Assembly (NCBI GenBank): GCA_945889625.1
Contig: CAMDCE010000009.1
Span: forward strand, 1 to 64,000
Length of the DNA stretch: 64,000 nt
Direction: 5' to 3'
Origin: Asaia bogorensis
GTDB lineage: Bacteria > Pseudomonadota > Alphaproteobacteria > Reyranellales > Reyranellaceae
This document shows positions 26,806 to 36,049 of this stretch, piece by piece; position 1 is the first letter of the stretch; the number at the start of each line of letters is the position of its first letter. The notes below the pieces were generated by a model that had not been told where the DNA came from, searched no databases, and saw nothing but the letters and a program-made list of their open reading frames with translations. Made by a program: the position numbers and the translations under genes.

Positions 26806-27537
26806 TCACTCCTTCGCTTTGTCGGTGGCCAGATCGACAGGCTCGTCGTGCTTGCGCTTCCTGCCTCTCATCTGCAGCCAGTAGCCGAGGGCGACGGTGA
26901 GCGCGGCACCGCCGATCTCGAACACCAGCTGGGCGTGCGGGATCGCGGCGGCGAGCTGCTTGGCGTAGGCCGGGTCGGTCGCCAGCACCTCGCCGGCGAT
27001 CCAGCCGAGCAGGCCGCCGCCGGCGACGACGATGATCGGGAAGCGGTTGAGCAGCAGCATGATAAGCTGGGCGCCGAAGATGATCAGCGGGATGCTGATC
27101 AGCAGGCCGAGCACGATCAGCGTCGTGTCACCCTTGGCGGCGGCGGCGATGGCGATGGCGTTGTCGAGGCTCATCACCGCGTCGGCGATGATGATCGTGC
27201 GGATGGCAGTCCACAGCGAACCCGCAGCCTTGATGCCGTCGCCGTGCTCGTCCTCGCCCTGCACCAGCTTGACGCCGATCCACAGCAGCAGCAGGCCGCC
27301 GACCAGCTTCAAGTAGGAAACCTGCAGCAACATGTCGACGATCAGCACGAAGATGATGCGCAGGATGATCGCGCCGGCACTGCCGACCAGGATGGCGGGC
27401 TTCTGGTAGCGCTTCTCGAGATTCCGGCAAGCCAGCGCGATGACCAGCGCGTTGTCCCCGGAAAGGACGATGTTGACCAGAATGATCTGCATCAGGCCGC
27501 TCCAGAAAAGCGGCGTTAACTCGATTCCCAGGCCCAT
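26806..27537 (-). CDS. TerC family integral membrane protein (YjbE type)
   Basis: A 243-residue membrane protein with about seven spans. The TerC signature NIVLSGDNALVIALA and the second half-repeat DAVMSLDNAIAIAAAA carry the conserved Asp/Asn pairs thought to handle metal ions; Mn export during metallation is known for relatives. The C-terminus is basic (RGRKRKHDE). ATG 27537. It is divergent from gpt across 119 bp; I found no clear yybP-ykoY riboswitch there. Confidence 0.9.
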   Translation of the reverse strand: MGLGIELTPLFWSGLMQIILVNIVLSGDNALVIALACRNLEKRYQKPAILVGSAGAIILRIIFVLIVDMLLQVSYLKLVGGLLLLWIGVKLVQGEDEHGDGIKAAGSLWTAIRTIIIADAVMSLDNAIAIAAAAKGDTTLIVLGLLISIPLIIFGAQLIMLLLNRFPIIVVAGGGLLGWIAGEVLATDPAYAKQLAAAIPHAQLVFEIGGAALTVALGYWLQMRGRKRKHDEPVDLATDKAKE

Positions 27538-27656
27538 TTCGAGCTGTCTCCGTCCCTGTTATCCGGCGCGCCGTTCTTCATCAGACCGTATGAAGCTGTT
27601 AATGCAGCGGTTGCCGGGGAGCAAGCCGAACCGGACAAAGCGAAGGACCAATCCGC

Positions 27657-28157
27657 ATGGCGAGCAGTGCCGGCTACGACAAGATGTTTCCCGTCTCCTG
27701 GACGGAGTTGCACCGTGACGCCCGGGCGCTGGCGTGGCGGCTGGCCGATCTCGGGCCGTTCAAGGGGCTGGTGGCGATCACGCGCGGCGGGCTGGTGCCG
27801 GCCGCCATCATCGCCCGCGAGCTCAACCTGCGCCTGATCGACACGGTGTGCTGCTCGACCTACGACCGCATGGCGCGCGGCGCCAAGGTCGAGCTCCTGA
27901 AGGGCACGATGGCCGAGCAGGAACGGGGCAGGGGCTGGCTGATCGTCGACGACCTGGTCGACACCGGGGTCACCGCCAAGGCGGTGCGCGCGCTGCTGCC
28001 CGAGGCGCACTTCGCCACGGTCTATGCCAAGCCCGCCGGCCGGCCTACGGTCGACAGCTACATTACCGAAGTGAGCCAAGACACCTGGATCCTGTTCCCC
28101 TGGGACCAGGAAGCGGTGATGGCCAAGACGATCGTCGAACTGAAGAGCGGCAAATGA
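27657..28157 (+). CDS. gpt: xanthine-guanine phosphoribosyltransferase
   Basis: A 166-residue type I phosphoribosyltransferase salvaging guanine and xanthine to GMP and XMP. The PRPP loop is [13 protein letters not shown], with [18 protein letters not shown] and [12 protein letters not shown] [13 protein letters not shown] and [10 protein letters not shown] matching E. coli Gpt closely. ATG 27657 with GAAGGA 10 nt upstream. Its TGA overlaps the ATG of the next gene (ATGATGA), so it appears to be the first gene of a seven-gene catabolic run, an odd partner for it. Confidence 0.9.
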   Translation: MASSAGYDKMFPVSWTELHRDARALAWRLADLGPFKGLVAITRGGLVPAAIIARELNLRLIDTVCCSTYDRMARGAKVELLKGTMAEQERGRGWLIVDDLVDTGVTAKAVRALLPEAHFATVYAKPAGRPTVDSYITEVSQDTWILFPWDQEAVMAKTIVELKSGK

Positions 28158-29170
28158 TGAAGTGCTACGTCATCCCCACGCCCAAGGGCATCGATTCGCT
28201 CACCCTCGTCGAGCGGCCCGATCCGACGCCCGGACCGCGGCAGGTGCTGGTGCGGGTGCGCGCCACATCGCTCAACTACCGCGATCTTCTCACCATCGAA
28301 GCGCAGTCCGCCCGCGCCGCACCCAAGCCCGACCTGGTCCCGCTGTCCGACGGCGCGGGCGAAGTGGTCGCGGTCGGGCCCGGCGTGAGCCGCGTCAAGG
28401 CGGGCGACAGGGTGGCCGGCTGCTTCATGCAGAAATGGTTCGGCGGCCCGATCAGCGACAGCGCGATGCCGTCGGCGATGGGCGGCGCGATCGACGGCAT
28501 GCTGACCGAGCTGGCGGTCCTGGAAGAGGACGGCGTGGTGAAGCTGCCGCAGCATCTCAGCTTCGAGGAAGGCGCCACCCTGCCGTGTGCCGCCGTCACC
28601 GCCTGGCATGCGCTGGTCGAGATCGGGGGCATCAAGGCCGGCGACACCGTCCTGACGCTGGGCTCGGGCGGCGTGTCGATCTTCGCCCTGCAGTTCGCCA
28701 AAATGTTCGGCGCACGCGTGATCGCCACCTCGAGCTCGGCCGTCAAGGCCGAGCGCCTGAAGAAGTTGGGCGCGCAGGCCGTCATCGACTATCGCGCAAC
28801 GCCGGACTGGGACAAGGAGGCGATGAAGCTCACCGCCAATCGCGGCGCCGACATCATCGTCGAGGTCGGTGGCGCGGGCACCCTGCCCCGTTCCTTCCTG
28901 GCGGCGCGCATCGGCGGAACTATCGTCGTCATCGGCCTGCTGTCGGGCATGGCGACGCTCGACCCCATGCCGATCCTGCGCCGGAACCTTCGCGTCCAGG
29001 GCCTCTATGTCGGCAGCACGCAGATGTTCGAGGCGATGAACCGCGCCATCGAGGCCGGCGGGCTGAAACCGGTGATCGACAAGGTCTTTCCCTTTGCCGA
29101 GGCGAAAGAGGCATATAGGCATCTCAAGAGCCAGAACCATTTCGGCAAGATCGTCATCGCGCATCCCTGA
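28154..29170 (+). CDS. MDR-family NAD(P)-dependent alcohol dehydrogenase / quinone oxidoreductase-like
   Basis: A 338-residue medium-chain dehydrogenase. The N-terminal catalytic domain has [10 protein letters not shown] where zinc enzymes carry a Cys ligand, and no structural-zinc Cys cluster is seen, so it is probably zinc-independent. The Rossmann fold has [16 protein letters not shown] and binds NADP(H) or NAD(H). ATG 28154 overlaps the gpt stop; the Bug gene follows after 3 bp. Substrate unknown; acyl or enoyl reductases of this branch are also possible. Confidence 0.83.
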   Translation: MMKCYVIPTPKGIDSLTLVERPDPTPGPRQVLVRVRATSLNYRDLLTIEAQSARAAPKPDLVPLSDGAGEVVAVGPGVSRVKAGDRVAGCFMQKWFGGPISDSAMPSAMGGAIDGMLTELAVLEEDGVVKLPQHLSFEEGATLPCAAVTAWHALVEIGGIKAGDTVLTLGSGGVSIFALQFAKMFGARVIATSSSAVKAERLKKLGAQAVIDYRATPDWDKEAMKLTANRGADIIVEVGGAGTLPRSFLAARIGGTIVVIGLLSGMATLDPMPILRRNLRVQGLYVGSTQMFEAMNRAIEAGGLKPVIDKVFPFAEAKEAYRHLKSQNHFGKIVIAHP

Positions 29171-29173
29171 GGA

Positions 29174-30157
29174 ATGTTGGACATGTTGAAGCGTCGCATC
29201 TTCACCGCCGGCCTCGCAGCCGTGCCTTTTGCCCGGCCGGCCTTCGCCCAGGCCTGGCAGCCGTCGCAGCCGATCCGCATGGTCGTGGCCTATCCGGCCG
29301 GCGGCCCGACCGACGTGATCGCCCGCATCGTCGCGGCCGACATGGCGGGCCCGCTCGGCCAGCAGGTGATCGTCGAGAACCTGTCGGGCGGCGCCGGCGC
29401 GGTCGGCACGCGGGTCGTCGCCAAGGCCAAGCCGGACGGGCACACCATCACCTTCGGCAACAACCAGACGCACGGCAACAACATGTTCATGTTGAAGGAG
29501 CCGGGCTACGACGCGATCAAGGACTTCTCGCCGCTGGCCGGCGCCGGCGCCTTCGAGCATGTCTTCGTCGTGAGGAACGACCTGCCGGCGCAGTCGATCC
29601 AGGACGTCATCAAGCTCGCCAAGGAAAAGCCCGGCGCGCTGAACTACGGCTCGACCGGCATCGGTTCGGGCTCGCACCTGTCGACCGAGCTCTTCATGGC
29701 GCGCACCGGCATCAAGATGACTCACGTGCCCTATCGCGGCGCGGCGCCGCTGGTGCAGGACCTGATTGGCGGACGCATCGATATCTCCAATTCGACCCTG
29801 CCCAGCGTGCTGGCCCAGATCAACGCCGGCCAGATCCGTGCCGTCGCCATCGGCAGCACCAGGCGCAACGCAAAGCTGCCCAACGTGCCAACCCTCGAAG
29901 AGCAAGGCGTGTCGGGCGCCAACGCCGCGTCGTGGGCGGGCTTCTTTGCTCCAGCGGGTGTGCCCCAGCCGATCCTCGACCGTTTGTCGGGCGAGATCCT
30001 GGCTGCCTTGCGCAAGCCCGAGATCGTCGAGCGCATCGACAAGTTGGGCTTCACGGTCGAGCCGCGCGATCCTGCGGCGTTCCGGCCTTATCAGGTGCAG
30101 GAGATCGCGACCTGGATGAAGATCGCCAAGGATGCCGGCATCCAGCCGGGGGAGTAA
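29174..30157 (+). CDS. tripartite tricarboxylate transporter substrate-binding protein (Bug family)
   Basis: A 327-residue periplasmic binding protein. Signal peptide with basic start (MLDMLKRR) and cleavage after AFAQA; then the Bug pattern IRMVVAYPAGGPTDVIAR, the GTRVVAKAKPDGHTI loop and HVPYRGAAPLVQDL. Bug proteins bind carboxylates or amides with high affinity. No TctA/TctB membrane genes are in the window, so it either works with a distant transporter or acts as a sensor. Gaps of 3 and 9 bp tie it to its neighbours. Confidence 0.9.
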   Translation: MLDMLKRRIFTAGLAAVPFARPAFAQAWQPSQPIRMVVAYPAGGPTDVIARIVAADMAGPLGQQVIVENLSGGAGAVGTRVVAKAKPDGHTITFGNNQTHGNNMFMLKEPGYDAIKDFSPLAGAGAFEHVFVVRNDLPAQSIQDVIKLAKEKPGALNYGSTGIGSGSHLSTELFMARTGIKMTHVPYRGAAPLVQDLIGGRIDISNSTLPSVLAQINAGQIRAVAIGSTRRNAKLPNVPTLEEQGVSGANAASWAGFFAPAGVPQPILDRLSGEILAALRKPEIVERIDKLGFTVEPRDPAAFRPYQVQEIATWMKIAKDAGIQPGE

Positions 30158-30166
30158 AGGGCGGCC

Positions 30167-32203
30167 ATGCAAAATCTCTGGTCGGACAGCGACGCCAAGG
30201 CGGCAATCGCCCAACACGGCAAGAAGGCCATCGGCGAAGATCTGGCGCTGCGCGTCTACACCACGCGCCTGCTGGGCGGCGAGCCCCGGCTGGTGCTGCA
30301 TGGCGGCGGCAACACTTCGGTGAAGACCCGCATGGCCGACATCACCGGCCAGCAGATCGACGTGCTCTGCGTCAAGGGAAGCGGCTGGGACATGGGCACC
30401 ATCGAGGCGCCCGGCCTGCCCGCCGTCCGGTTGGCGCCGCTGCGCGAGCTGCACGGGCTGCAGTCGCTGTCCGACGAGGACATGGTCAATGTCCAGCGCA
30501 GCAACCTCCTCGATGCGAAGTCGCCCAACCCCTCGGTCGAGACGCTGCTGCACGCCTTCCTGCCGCACAAATTCATCGACCACACCCATTCCAACGCCGT
30601 GCTGTCGCTCACCGACCAGCCCGACGGCGAGGCACTGGCGGCCGACCTTTACGGCAAGCGCGCGGCGCTGGTGCCCTATGTCATGCCGGGCTTCGCACTG
30701 GCCAAGAAGACCAGCGAGATCGCCAAGGCCAATCCCGACGTCGAAGGGCTGATCCTGCTGAAGCACGGCATCTTCTCGATGGGCGCCACGGCGGAAGAAG
30801 CCTATGTCCGCATGATCGGCCTCGTGACGATGGCGGAGAAGCGTCTCGCCAAGGCCACCCGCAAGATCTTCCCTGGCATCACGCTGCCAGCCAAGGCCGC
30901 GACGGCTGCCGAAATCGCGCCCATCCTGCGCGGGCTGCTTTCCCTTCCGGACAAGGCCGGCGGCCGGGAAGCCGGCCAGCGCTTCGTGTTCGAGTTCCGC
31001 AGCAATCCCGACATCCTGGCTTTCGTCGGCGGCAAGGAGATTGCGCGCTACAGCCAGCAAGGCCCCGTGACACCCGATCACGCGATCCGCACCAAGGGCA
31101 CACCGTTCGTCACGCCGGCGCCGGAGGCGGGAAAGCTCGACGATTTCAAGAAGGACACGAAGGCCGCGCTCGACAAATACGTCGCCGACTACCAGGCCTA
31201 TTTCGCGCGCCATAACGCCAAGCAGATGCCGCCCAAGAAGGCGCTCGATCCGATTCCCCGCGTCGTGCTGGTGCCGGGCGCCGGCCTGTTCGGCCTCGGC
31301 AATACCGCGAAGGACGCCAAGATCGCCGCCGACCTCGCCGAGACCACGGTCGCGGTGATCGCCGACGCCGAGCGGCTCGGCACCTACCAGTGCATTCCCG
31401 AGCCGGACATCTTCGACATCGAATACTGGTCGCTCGAGCAGGCGAAGCTCAACTCCGCCGCGGAGAAGCCGCTGGCCCGCCGCATCGTCGCCGTCACCGG
31501 TGGCGCCTCGGGCATCGGCGCCGCCACGGCCGCCGCCTTCGCCAAGGAAGGCGCCGAGGTCGTGGTGCTCGACCGCGATGTCGCCAAGGTCAAGGGCTTC
31601 GCCATCGCCTGCGATGTCACGAACGCTGCGGAAGTGCGTGCCGCCTTCGACAAGATCGCCGCCACGTACGGCGGCGTCGACATTGTCGTGTCGAACGCCG
31701 GCGCCGCCTGGCAGGGCAAGATCGGCGAGGTCGACGACGCCACCTTGCGCAAGAGCTTCGAACTGAACTTCTGGGCGCACCAGAGCGTGGCGCAGAACGC
31801 GGTGCGCATCATGAGGGCGCAGGGCCTGGGCGGCTGCCTGCTGTTCAACACCTCCAAGCAGGCGGTGAACCCGGGGCCCGACTTCGGCCCCTACGGCCTG
31901 CCCAAGGCCGCGACCCTGTTCCTGATGCGCCAGTACACGGTCGATCACGGCGGCGACGGCATCCGCTCCAACGCCGTCAATGCCGACCGCATCCGCTCGG
32001 GCCTGCTGACCGACAACATGATCGCCCAGCGCTCCAAGGCCCGCGGCCTTTCCGAAGCCGACTACATGGGCGGCAACCTGTTGGGCCTCGAAGTCACCGC
32101 CGACGATGTCGCTCAGGCCTTCGTCGCACTCGCCAAGGCGCCCAAGACCACGGGTGCGGTGATCACCGTCGACGGCGGCAACATCGCGGCCGCTCTGCGA
32201 TAG
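30167..32203 (+). CDS. bifunctional class II aldolase / short-chain dehydrogenase (RhaD/RhbE-type fusion)
   Basis: A 678-residue two-domain protein. Residues 1 to about 260 form a class II aldolase/adducin domain: LHGGGNTSVK near residue 45, zinc ligands HTHSNAV and LLKHGIF. From about 435 to the end is an SDR: cofactor loop VTGGASGIGA, SNAG, and YGLPK as the YxxxK. Related fusions cleave rhamnulose-phosphate-like sugars and oxidise the aldehyde, but the substrate here cannot be fixed. It lies 9 bp behind the Bug gene and 58 bp before the dioxygenase. Confidence 0.88.
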   Translation: MQNLWSDSDAKAAIAQHGKKAIGEDLALRVYTTRLLGGEPRLVLHGGGNTSVKTRMADITGQQIDVLCVKGSGWDMGTIEAPGLPAVRLAPLRELHGLQSLSDEDMVNVQRSNLLDAKSPNPSVETLLHAFLPHKFIDHTHSNAVLSLTDQPDGEALAADLYGKRAALVPYVMPGFALAKKTSEIAKANPDVEGLILLKHGIFSMGATAEEAYVRMIGLVTMAEKRLAKATRKIFPGITLPAKAATAAEIAPILRGLLSLPDKAGGREAGQRFVFEFRSNPDILAFVGGKEIARYSQQGPVTPDHAIRTKGTPFVTPAPEAGKLDDFKKDTKAALDKYVADYQAYFARHNAKQMPPKKALDPIPRVVLVPGAGLFGLGNTAKDAKIAADLAETTVAVIADAERLGTYQCIPEPDIFDIEYWSLEQAKLNSAAEKPLARRIVAVTGGASGIGAATAAAFAKEGAEVVVLDRDVAKVKGFAIACDVTNAAEVRAAFDKIAATYGGVDIVVSNAGAAWQGKIGEVDDATLRKSFELNFWAHQSVAQNAVRIMRAQGLGGCLLFNTSKQAVNPGPDFGPYGLPKAATLFLMRQYTVDHGGDGIRSNAVNADRIRSGLLTDNMIAQRSKARGLSEADYMGGNLLGLEVTADDVAQAFVALAKAPKTTGAVITVDGGNIAAALR

Positions 32204-32261
32204 GGCCTTCTTATTGAGCGCTTCCCTCCCGTGGCGCATCATGCGCGCGCAGGAGGAAATC

Positions 32262-33146
32262 ATGTCCATCGAGGTCACGCCGCTCACGCCGTATATCGGC
32301 GGCCGGATGACGGGCATCGACGCGCGCAAACCGCTCACGCCCGAGGAGGTGAACGCCATCGATGCCGGCATGGACAAGTACGCCGTGCTGGTGCTGCCCG
32401 GCCAGGACATCAGCGACGAACAGCAGCTTGCCTTCACCGCCAACTTCGGTCCGCTGGAAGAAGGCGCCAACAGCGGCGCGCGCGATTCGGAGTTGCGACT
32501 GGCGCCAACCTTCGCCGATGTCTCCAATCTCGACAAGCAAGGCAACAAGCTGGCCCGCGACAACAAGCGGCGCATGGCGGCGCTGGGCAATCGCCTCTGG
32601 CACTCCGACGCTTCGTTCCGCGCCGTGCCGGCCAAATACTCGATCCTGAGCGGCCGCATCGTGACGCGGGCCGGCGGCAACACCGAGTTCGCCGACATGC
32701 GGGCGGCCTACGACGCGCTCGACGACAAGACCAGGGCCGAGGTCGAGGATCTGGTCTGCGAGCACTCGCTGATGTACTCGCGCGGCCAGCTCGGCTTCAG
32801 CGACTTCCTGCCCGACGAGCGCGTGTCGATGAAACCCGTTCGGCAGCGCCTGGTGCGCACGCATCCCTCTTCCGGCCGCAAGTCGCTGTTTTTGGCCGCC
32901 CATATCGGCACCATCGTCGGCTGGCCGCGACCCGAGGCCATGGCCTTCATCCGCGACCTGATGGAGCACGCTACGCAAAGCCAGCTTCTCTACACGCACC
33001 AGTGGACGCAGCACGACCTGGTGATCTGGGACAACCGCGCCACCATGCACCGCGTGCGCCGCTATGACGACATAACCATCGTACGCGACCTGAGACGCAC
33101 CACCACCAAATGCGACGGCCCGACCGTCCAACAGCAGGCAGCCTGA
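32262..33146 (+). CDS. TauD/TfdA family 2-oxoglutarate-dependent dioxygenase
   Basis: A 294-residue Fe(II)/2-oxoglutarate dioxygenase. Iron ligands: HSD in LWHSDASF (about residues 112-114) and the distal His in DNRATMHR; the 2-oxoglutarate Arg is in the following RRTTTK region. Length and motif order are closest to the TfdA/TauD group, which oxidises taurine, aryloxyacetates or other acids. ATG 32262 with AGGAGG. It is 3 bp before the aldo/keto reductase gene. Confidence 0.88.
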   Translation: MSIEVTPLTPYIGGRMTGIDARKPLTPEEVNAIDAGMDKYAVLVLPGQDISDEQQLAFTANFGPLEEGANSGARDSELRLAPTFADVSNLDKQGNKLARDNKRRMAALGNRLWHSDASFRAVPAKYSILSGRIVTRAGGNTEFADMRAAYDALDDKTRAEVEDLVCEHSLMYSRGQLGFSDFLPDERVSMKPVRQRLVRTHPSSGRKSLFLAAHIGTIVGWPRPEAMAFIRDLMEHATQSQLLYTHQWTQHDLVIWDNRATMHRVRRYDDITIVRDLRRTTTKCDGPTVQQQAA

Positions 33147-33149
33147 CAC

Positions 33150-34178
33150 ATGACCGAATTGAAGCGCCGCCGCGTCGGCAAAACCAAACTCGAAGTCACC
33201 GAACTGGGCCTTGGCGGCGCGCCGATGGGCGGCTTTCGCGCCAACATCTCCGATGCCGAGGCGATCAAGCTCACCGACGACGGCTACGACGCCGGCATCC
33301 GCTACTTCGACACCTCGCCCTATTACGGCTACGGCCGCAGCGAGCTGCGCATGGGGGCAGCCCTGCGCGAAAAGCCGCGCGACAGCTACGTGCTGTCGAC
33401 CAAGATCGGCCGCATCCTGCACGTGCGCAAACCCGGCGAGGCAGTCCCTGCGGACTTCCGCGACAACGGCCTGCCGGGCTTCGTGCCGGAGTTCGACTAC
33501 AGCTACGACGGCGTCATGCGCTCGCTGGAGCACTCGCACCTCAGGATGGGCATCGACCGCATCGACATCGCGCTGGTCCACGACGTCGATTTCTGGACGA
33601 CCAGGGACCGTGCCGTGCTCGACCAGCGGTTCAAGACAGTGATGGATTCCGGCTTCCGCGCGCTCGACGAGCTGCGCAAGGCGGGCGTGATCGGCGCCAT
33701 CGGCGTCGGCATCAACGAGTCGGACACCAGCCTGCGCTTCATCAAGGCCGGCGACTTCGACTGCATGCTGCTGGCCGGGCGCTATACGTTGCTCGAACAG
33801 GGTGCACTTGAGGCGTTCCTCCCGGAATGCGTCAAGCGCAGCGTCTCCGTCATCCTGGGCGGGCCGTACAACTCAGGCATCCTGACCGGCAATGTGAAGG
33901 CGGGCGCCACGCACGACTATGCCGCCGCACCCGCTGCCCTGATCGACAAGGCGCAGAAGATCGAGGCGGTGTGCCAGCGCCACGGCGTGCCGCTGGGAGC
34001 CGCCGCCATGCAGTTCCCGCTATTCCATCCCGCCTTCTGCGCGGTGATCCCCGGCGCGCTCAGCACCGCCGAGGTCAAGCAGAATGCCGCGCACATGAGC
34101 GTCAGGATTCCAGCCGAGCTGTGGAGCGAGCTGAAGCACCAGAAGCTGCTCGATCCGTCGGCGCCGACACCGAACTGA
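33150..34178 (+). CDS. aldo/keto reductase (D-threo-aldose/L-fucose dehydrogenase type)
   Basis: A 342-residue TIM-barrel oxidoreductase. Catalytic tetrad Asp-Tyr-Lys-His: D and Y in FDTSPYYGYGRSE, K in LSTKIGR, H in ALVHDVDF. The PYYGYGRSE form is typical of D-threo-aldose 1-dehydrogenase and L-fucose dehydrogenase, which make aldonolactones. That product would fit the lactonase-like amidohydrolase gene 10 bp downstream. Substrate is inferred only. Confidence 0.85.
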   Translation: MTELKRRRVGKTKLEVTELGLGGAPMGGFRANISDAEAIKLTDDGYDAGIRYFDTSPYYGYGRSELRMGAALREKPRDSYVLSTKIGRILHVRKPGEAVPADFRDNGLPGFVPEFDYSYDGVMRSLEHSHLRMGIDRIDIALVHDVDFWTTRDRAVLDQRFKTVMDSGFRALDELRKAGVIGAIGVGINESDTSLRFIKAGDFDCMLLAGRYTLLEQGALEAFLPECVKRSVSVILGGPYNSGILTGNVKAGATHDYAAAPAALIDKAQKIEAVCQRHGVPLGAAAMQFPLFHPAFCAVIPGALSTAEVKQNAAHMSVRIPAELWSELKHQKLLDPSAPTPN

Positions 34179-34188
34179 GGAGACCGCC

Positions 34189-35016
34189 ATGAAGATCATC
34201 GACGCGCAGGTCCATATCTGGTCGCAGACGGTCACGCCGCCCAGCGGCTTGCACCGCAAGGTCTCGAAGTTCACCGCCGAGGAGCTCCTCAAGGAGATGG
34301 CCGAGGCGGGCGTCGACGGCGCCCTGATCCATCCGCCCTACAGCTGGGACCCGACCTCCAACCAGCTCGCCATCGAGGCGGCGAAGAAATATCCCGACCG
34401 CTTCGCCATCATGGGGCAGTTCCCGCTCGACGATCCGGAGAGCCGCAAGCGCATCCACGGCTGGCGTAACCAGCCCGGCATGATGGGCCTGCGCTGGGCG
34501 CTGCTGTACCCCGAGCAGCAGAAGGATCTTCACGAGGGCAAGCTCGACTGGGTGTGGCCCGCCGCCGAGAAGGAGGGCCTGCCGGTCGCCACCATGGCCG
34601 GGTTGTTCCTGCCGACCTTCCGGAAGATCGCCGAGCGCCATCCCAAGCTGAAACTGATCATCGACCATTGCGGCCTGCTGCGGCTGGAGAAGGACGCGGC
34701 GGCATTCGGCAAGCTCGACGAACTCTGCGCCATCGCCAAGCTGCCCAACGTCGCCGTCAAGGCGACCGGCGCGCCGGGCTATTCCACCCAGCCCTATCCG
34801 TTCAAGAACCTGCATGACGGGCTGCATCGCATCTTCGACGCCTACGGCCCCGACCGCTTCTTCTGGGGCACCGACATCACCCGCATGCCCTGCAGCTACC
34901 GCCAGTGCGTGACCATGTTCACCGAGGAGCTGCCCTGGCTGAAAGGCCAGGACCTCGAGAAGGTCATGGGCCGCGGCGTCGCCAAGTGGATCGGCTGGAA
35001 CTACCGGTTCGACTAG
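34189..35016 (+). CDS. amidohydrolase family protein (COG3618-like, possible lactonase)
   Basis: A 275-residue metal-dependent TIM-barrel hydrolase. The N-terminal DAQVHIW is the metal-site opening, a central LKLIIDHCGLL contributes a His, and the C-terminal FFWGTDITRMP holds the catalytic Asp. Members act as sugar lactonases or decarboxylases. It ends the operon. Downstream lies palindromic repeat copy B before a convergent gene. Confidence 0.83.
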   Translation: MKIIDAQVHIWSQTVTPPSGLHRKVSKFTAEELLKEMAEAGVDGALIHPPYSWDPTSNQLAIEAAKKYPDRFAIMGQFPLDDPESRKRIHGWRNQPGMMGLRWALLYPEQQKDLHEGKLDWVWPAAEKEGLPVATMAGLFLPTFRKIAERHPKLKLIIDHCGLLRLEKDAAAFGKLDELCAIAKLPNVAVKATGAPGYSTQPYPFKNLHDGLHRIFDAYGPDRFFWGTDITRMPCSYRQCVTMFTEELPWLKGQDLEKVMGRGVAKWIGWNYRFD

Positions 35017-35069
35017 GTTCTGTACTCATAAAAGGAATTCCGCGTATCGTCGAAAGCTGATTCACTTCC

Positions 35070-35186
35070 TAGAGCGACTTTCGGTTAACTGGAACCGCGT
35101 TGTACGAAGCGTTTCCTTCAATGGCATGTTCCGTCCGGCTGATCGCGGCGCGTTTATGCGCCTCAGCCGGATGGAACATGCTCTGG
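35070..35186. repeat. CTAGAGC-bounded palindromic repeat, copy B
   Basis: Core arms GCATGTTCCGTCCGGCTGA (35124-35142) and its complement at 35163-35181 with one mismatch, around GGCGCG/CGCGCC-like sequence GGCGCGTTTATGCGCC. Left flank CGAAGCGTTTCCTTCAATGG matches copies A and C. It occupies most of the first half of the 342-bp gap (35017-35358). Confidence 0.8.
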
Positions 35187-35215
35187 ACTGTGGACCAGAA
35201 CCTATGAGTCCACTA

Positions 35216-35343
35216 CCTAGTCCTTCATCCGCATCCGGCCTAGGAAATCGCGCTTGCCGAGCGGCAGGCCTTTGGCGCGCAGGCTGATGACCATCGTTCT
35301 CATCCACTGGCAGAACATGGCGCTCTGGCTGCCGCGGCTGGCG
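35216..35343 (-). pseudogene. possible C-terminal gene remnant
   Basis: In the rest of the 35017-35358 gap one minus-strand frame reads NASRGSQSAMFCQWMRTMVI then SLRAKGLPLGKRDFLGRMRM-KD and stops. It looks like the real C-terminus of a larger protein, with an open frame continuing only into the neighbouring gene's antisense. There is no adequate start. I cannot name the parent family, and it may be chance. Confidence 0.25.
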
Positions 35344-35358
35344 TTCGATTGAGCAGGG

Positions 35359-35805
35359 CTAACGCCCGGTCGGCATCAGCTGCGCGCGGATCTCGCCGTC
35401 GGGAAACTTTTCGGTCTTGATGTTCACATACCAGCGGCCCGCCAAAAGGTCGGCTGCCTGCTGGTCGGTCAGCGTATAGCCGCCGAGGGCCGGATTGCCA
35501 TCGGAGATGGCGTTGATCGGCGCGATAGCGGCATCGTCGTTGCCCACGCCGTCCGGCCCGCAAAAATACGCCCAGGTCACCGGCCCGCTCAGGGTGCCGA
35601 AGAACAGCCGCCATTCCAGCACCTTCGTCGTGGGCCGATAGATCGCCGTCAGCTCGCCGCGCGCGGTGCTTGAATTGGGCGGCACTTCGTTGGCCCCCGT
35701 CAGGACGGCGCGGAACTCGGTCTTCGGGCCCGGCGGATCGCTCATGTAGGACACGCAGCCGGCAAGCAGCGTGGCGCCAAGAGCCAGTGCGGCAGGAACC
35801 TTCAT
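35359..35805 (-). CDS. CHRD-domain lipoprotein
   Basis: A 148-residue protein with a lipoprotein signal peptide (MKVPAALALGATLLAGC, lipidated C17) and one CHRD domain: FRAVLTGANEVPPNSSTARG at the start and YVNIKTEKFPDGEIRAQL at the end. CHRD domains are found in extracellular proteins of unknown enzymatic role. ATG 35805. Divergent from the DUF2231 gene by 244 bp; that spacer has no other gene I can see. Confidence 0.83.
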   Translation of the reverse strand: MKVPAALALGATLLAGCVSYMSDPPGPKTEFRAVLTGANEVPPNSSTARGELTAIYRPTTKVLEWRLFFGTLSGPVTWAYFCGPDGVGNDDAAIAPINAISDGNPALGGYTLTDQQAADLLAGRWYVNIKTEKFPDGEIRAQLMPTGR

Positions 35806-36049
35806 CGCTCGACGCCTCCTCTCGGGCCCGGTGACGCATCGTTAGCCCGCCGCCTGCCGGCTCGCAATGTTGCCGGTTTTCCCCAGTGTTGGGGCGAGAC
35901 ATCAGCCGCACCACTAGCACGAGCGGCAGACCGCTTGTCGCACGGGGAGCGGCCCGCGATTTGCAAAGTCTCCTACGACCAAAGTCTGGACGGCCAAACT
36001 GTCGCAGGAACAACCCGCGGACACCGGCCGTTCGCTATACGGAGATCAC

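Noticed and set aside
27538..27656. yybP-ykoY manganese riboswitch before the TerC gene
   Set aside because: A GGGGA stretch is seen, but on the wrong strand for TerC, and the other conserved bases are missing.
28058..32698. 1546-codon open frame on the minus strand
   Set aside because: It lies antisense to six well-supported genes; its composition is the typical His/Arg/Gly/Val-rich shadow of GC-rich coding DNA and it shows no domain.
35300..36013. 237-codon minus-strand frame across the CHRD gene
   Set aside because: The CHRD lipoprotein in another frame has a signal peptide and a domain; this frame has neither.
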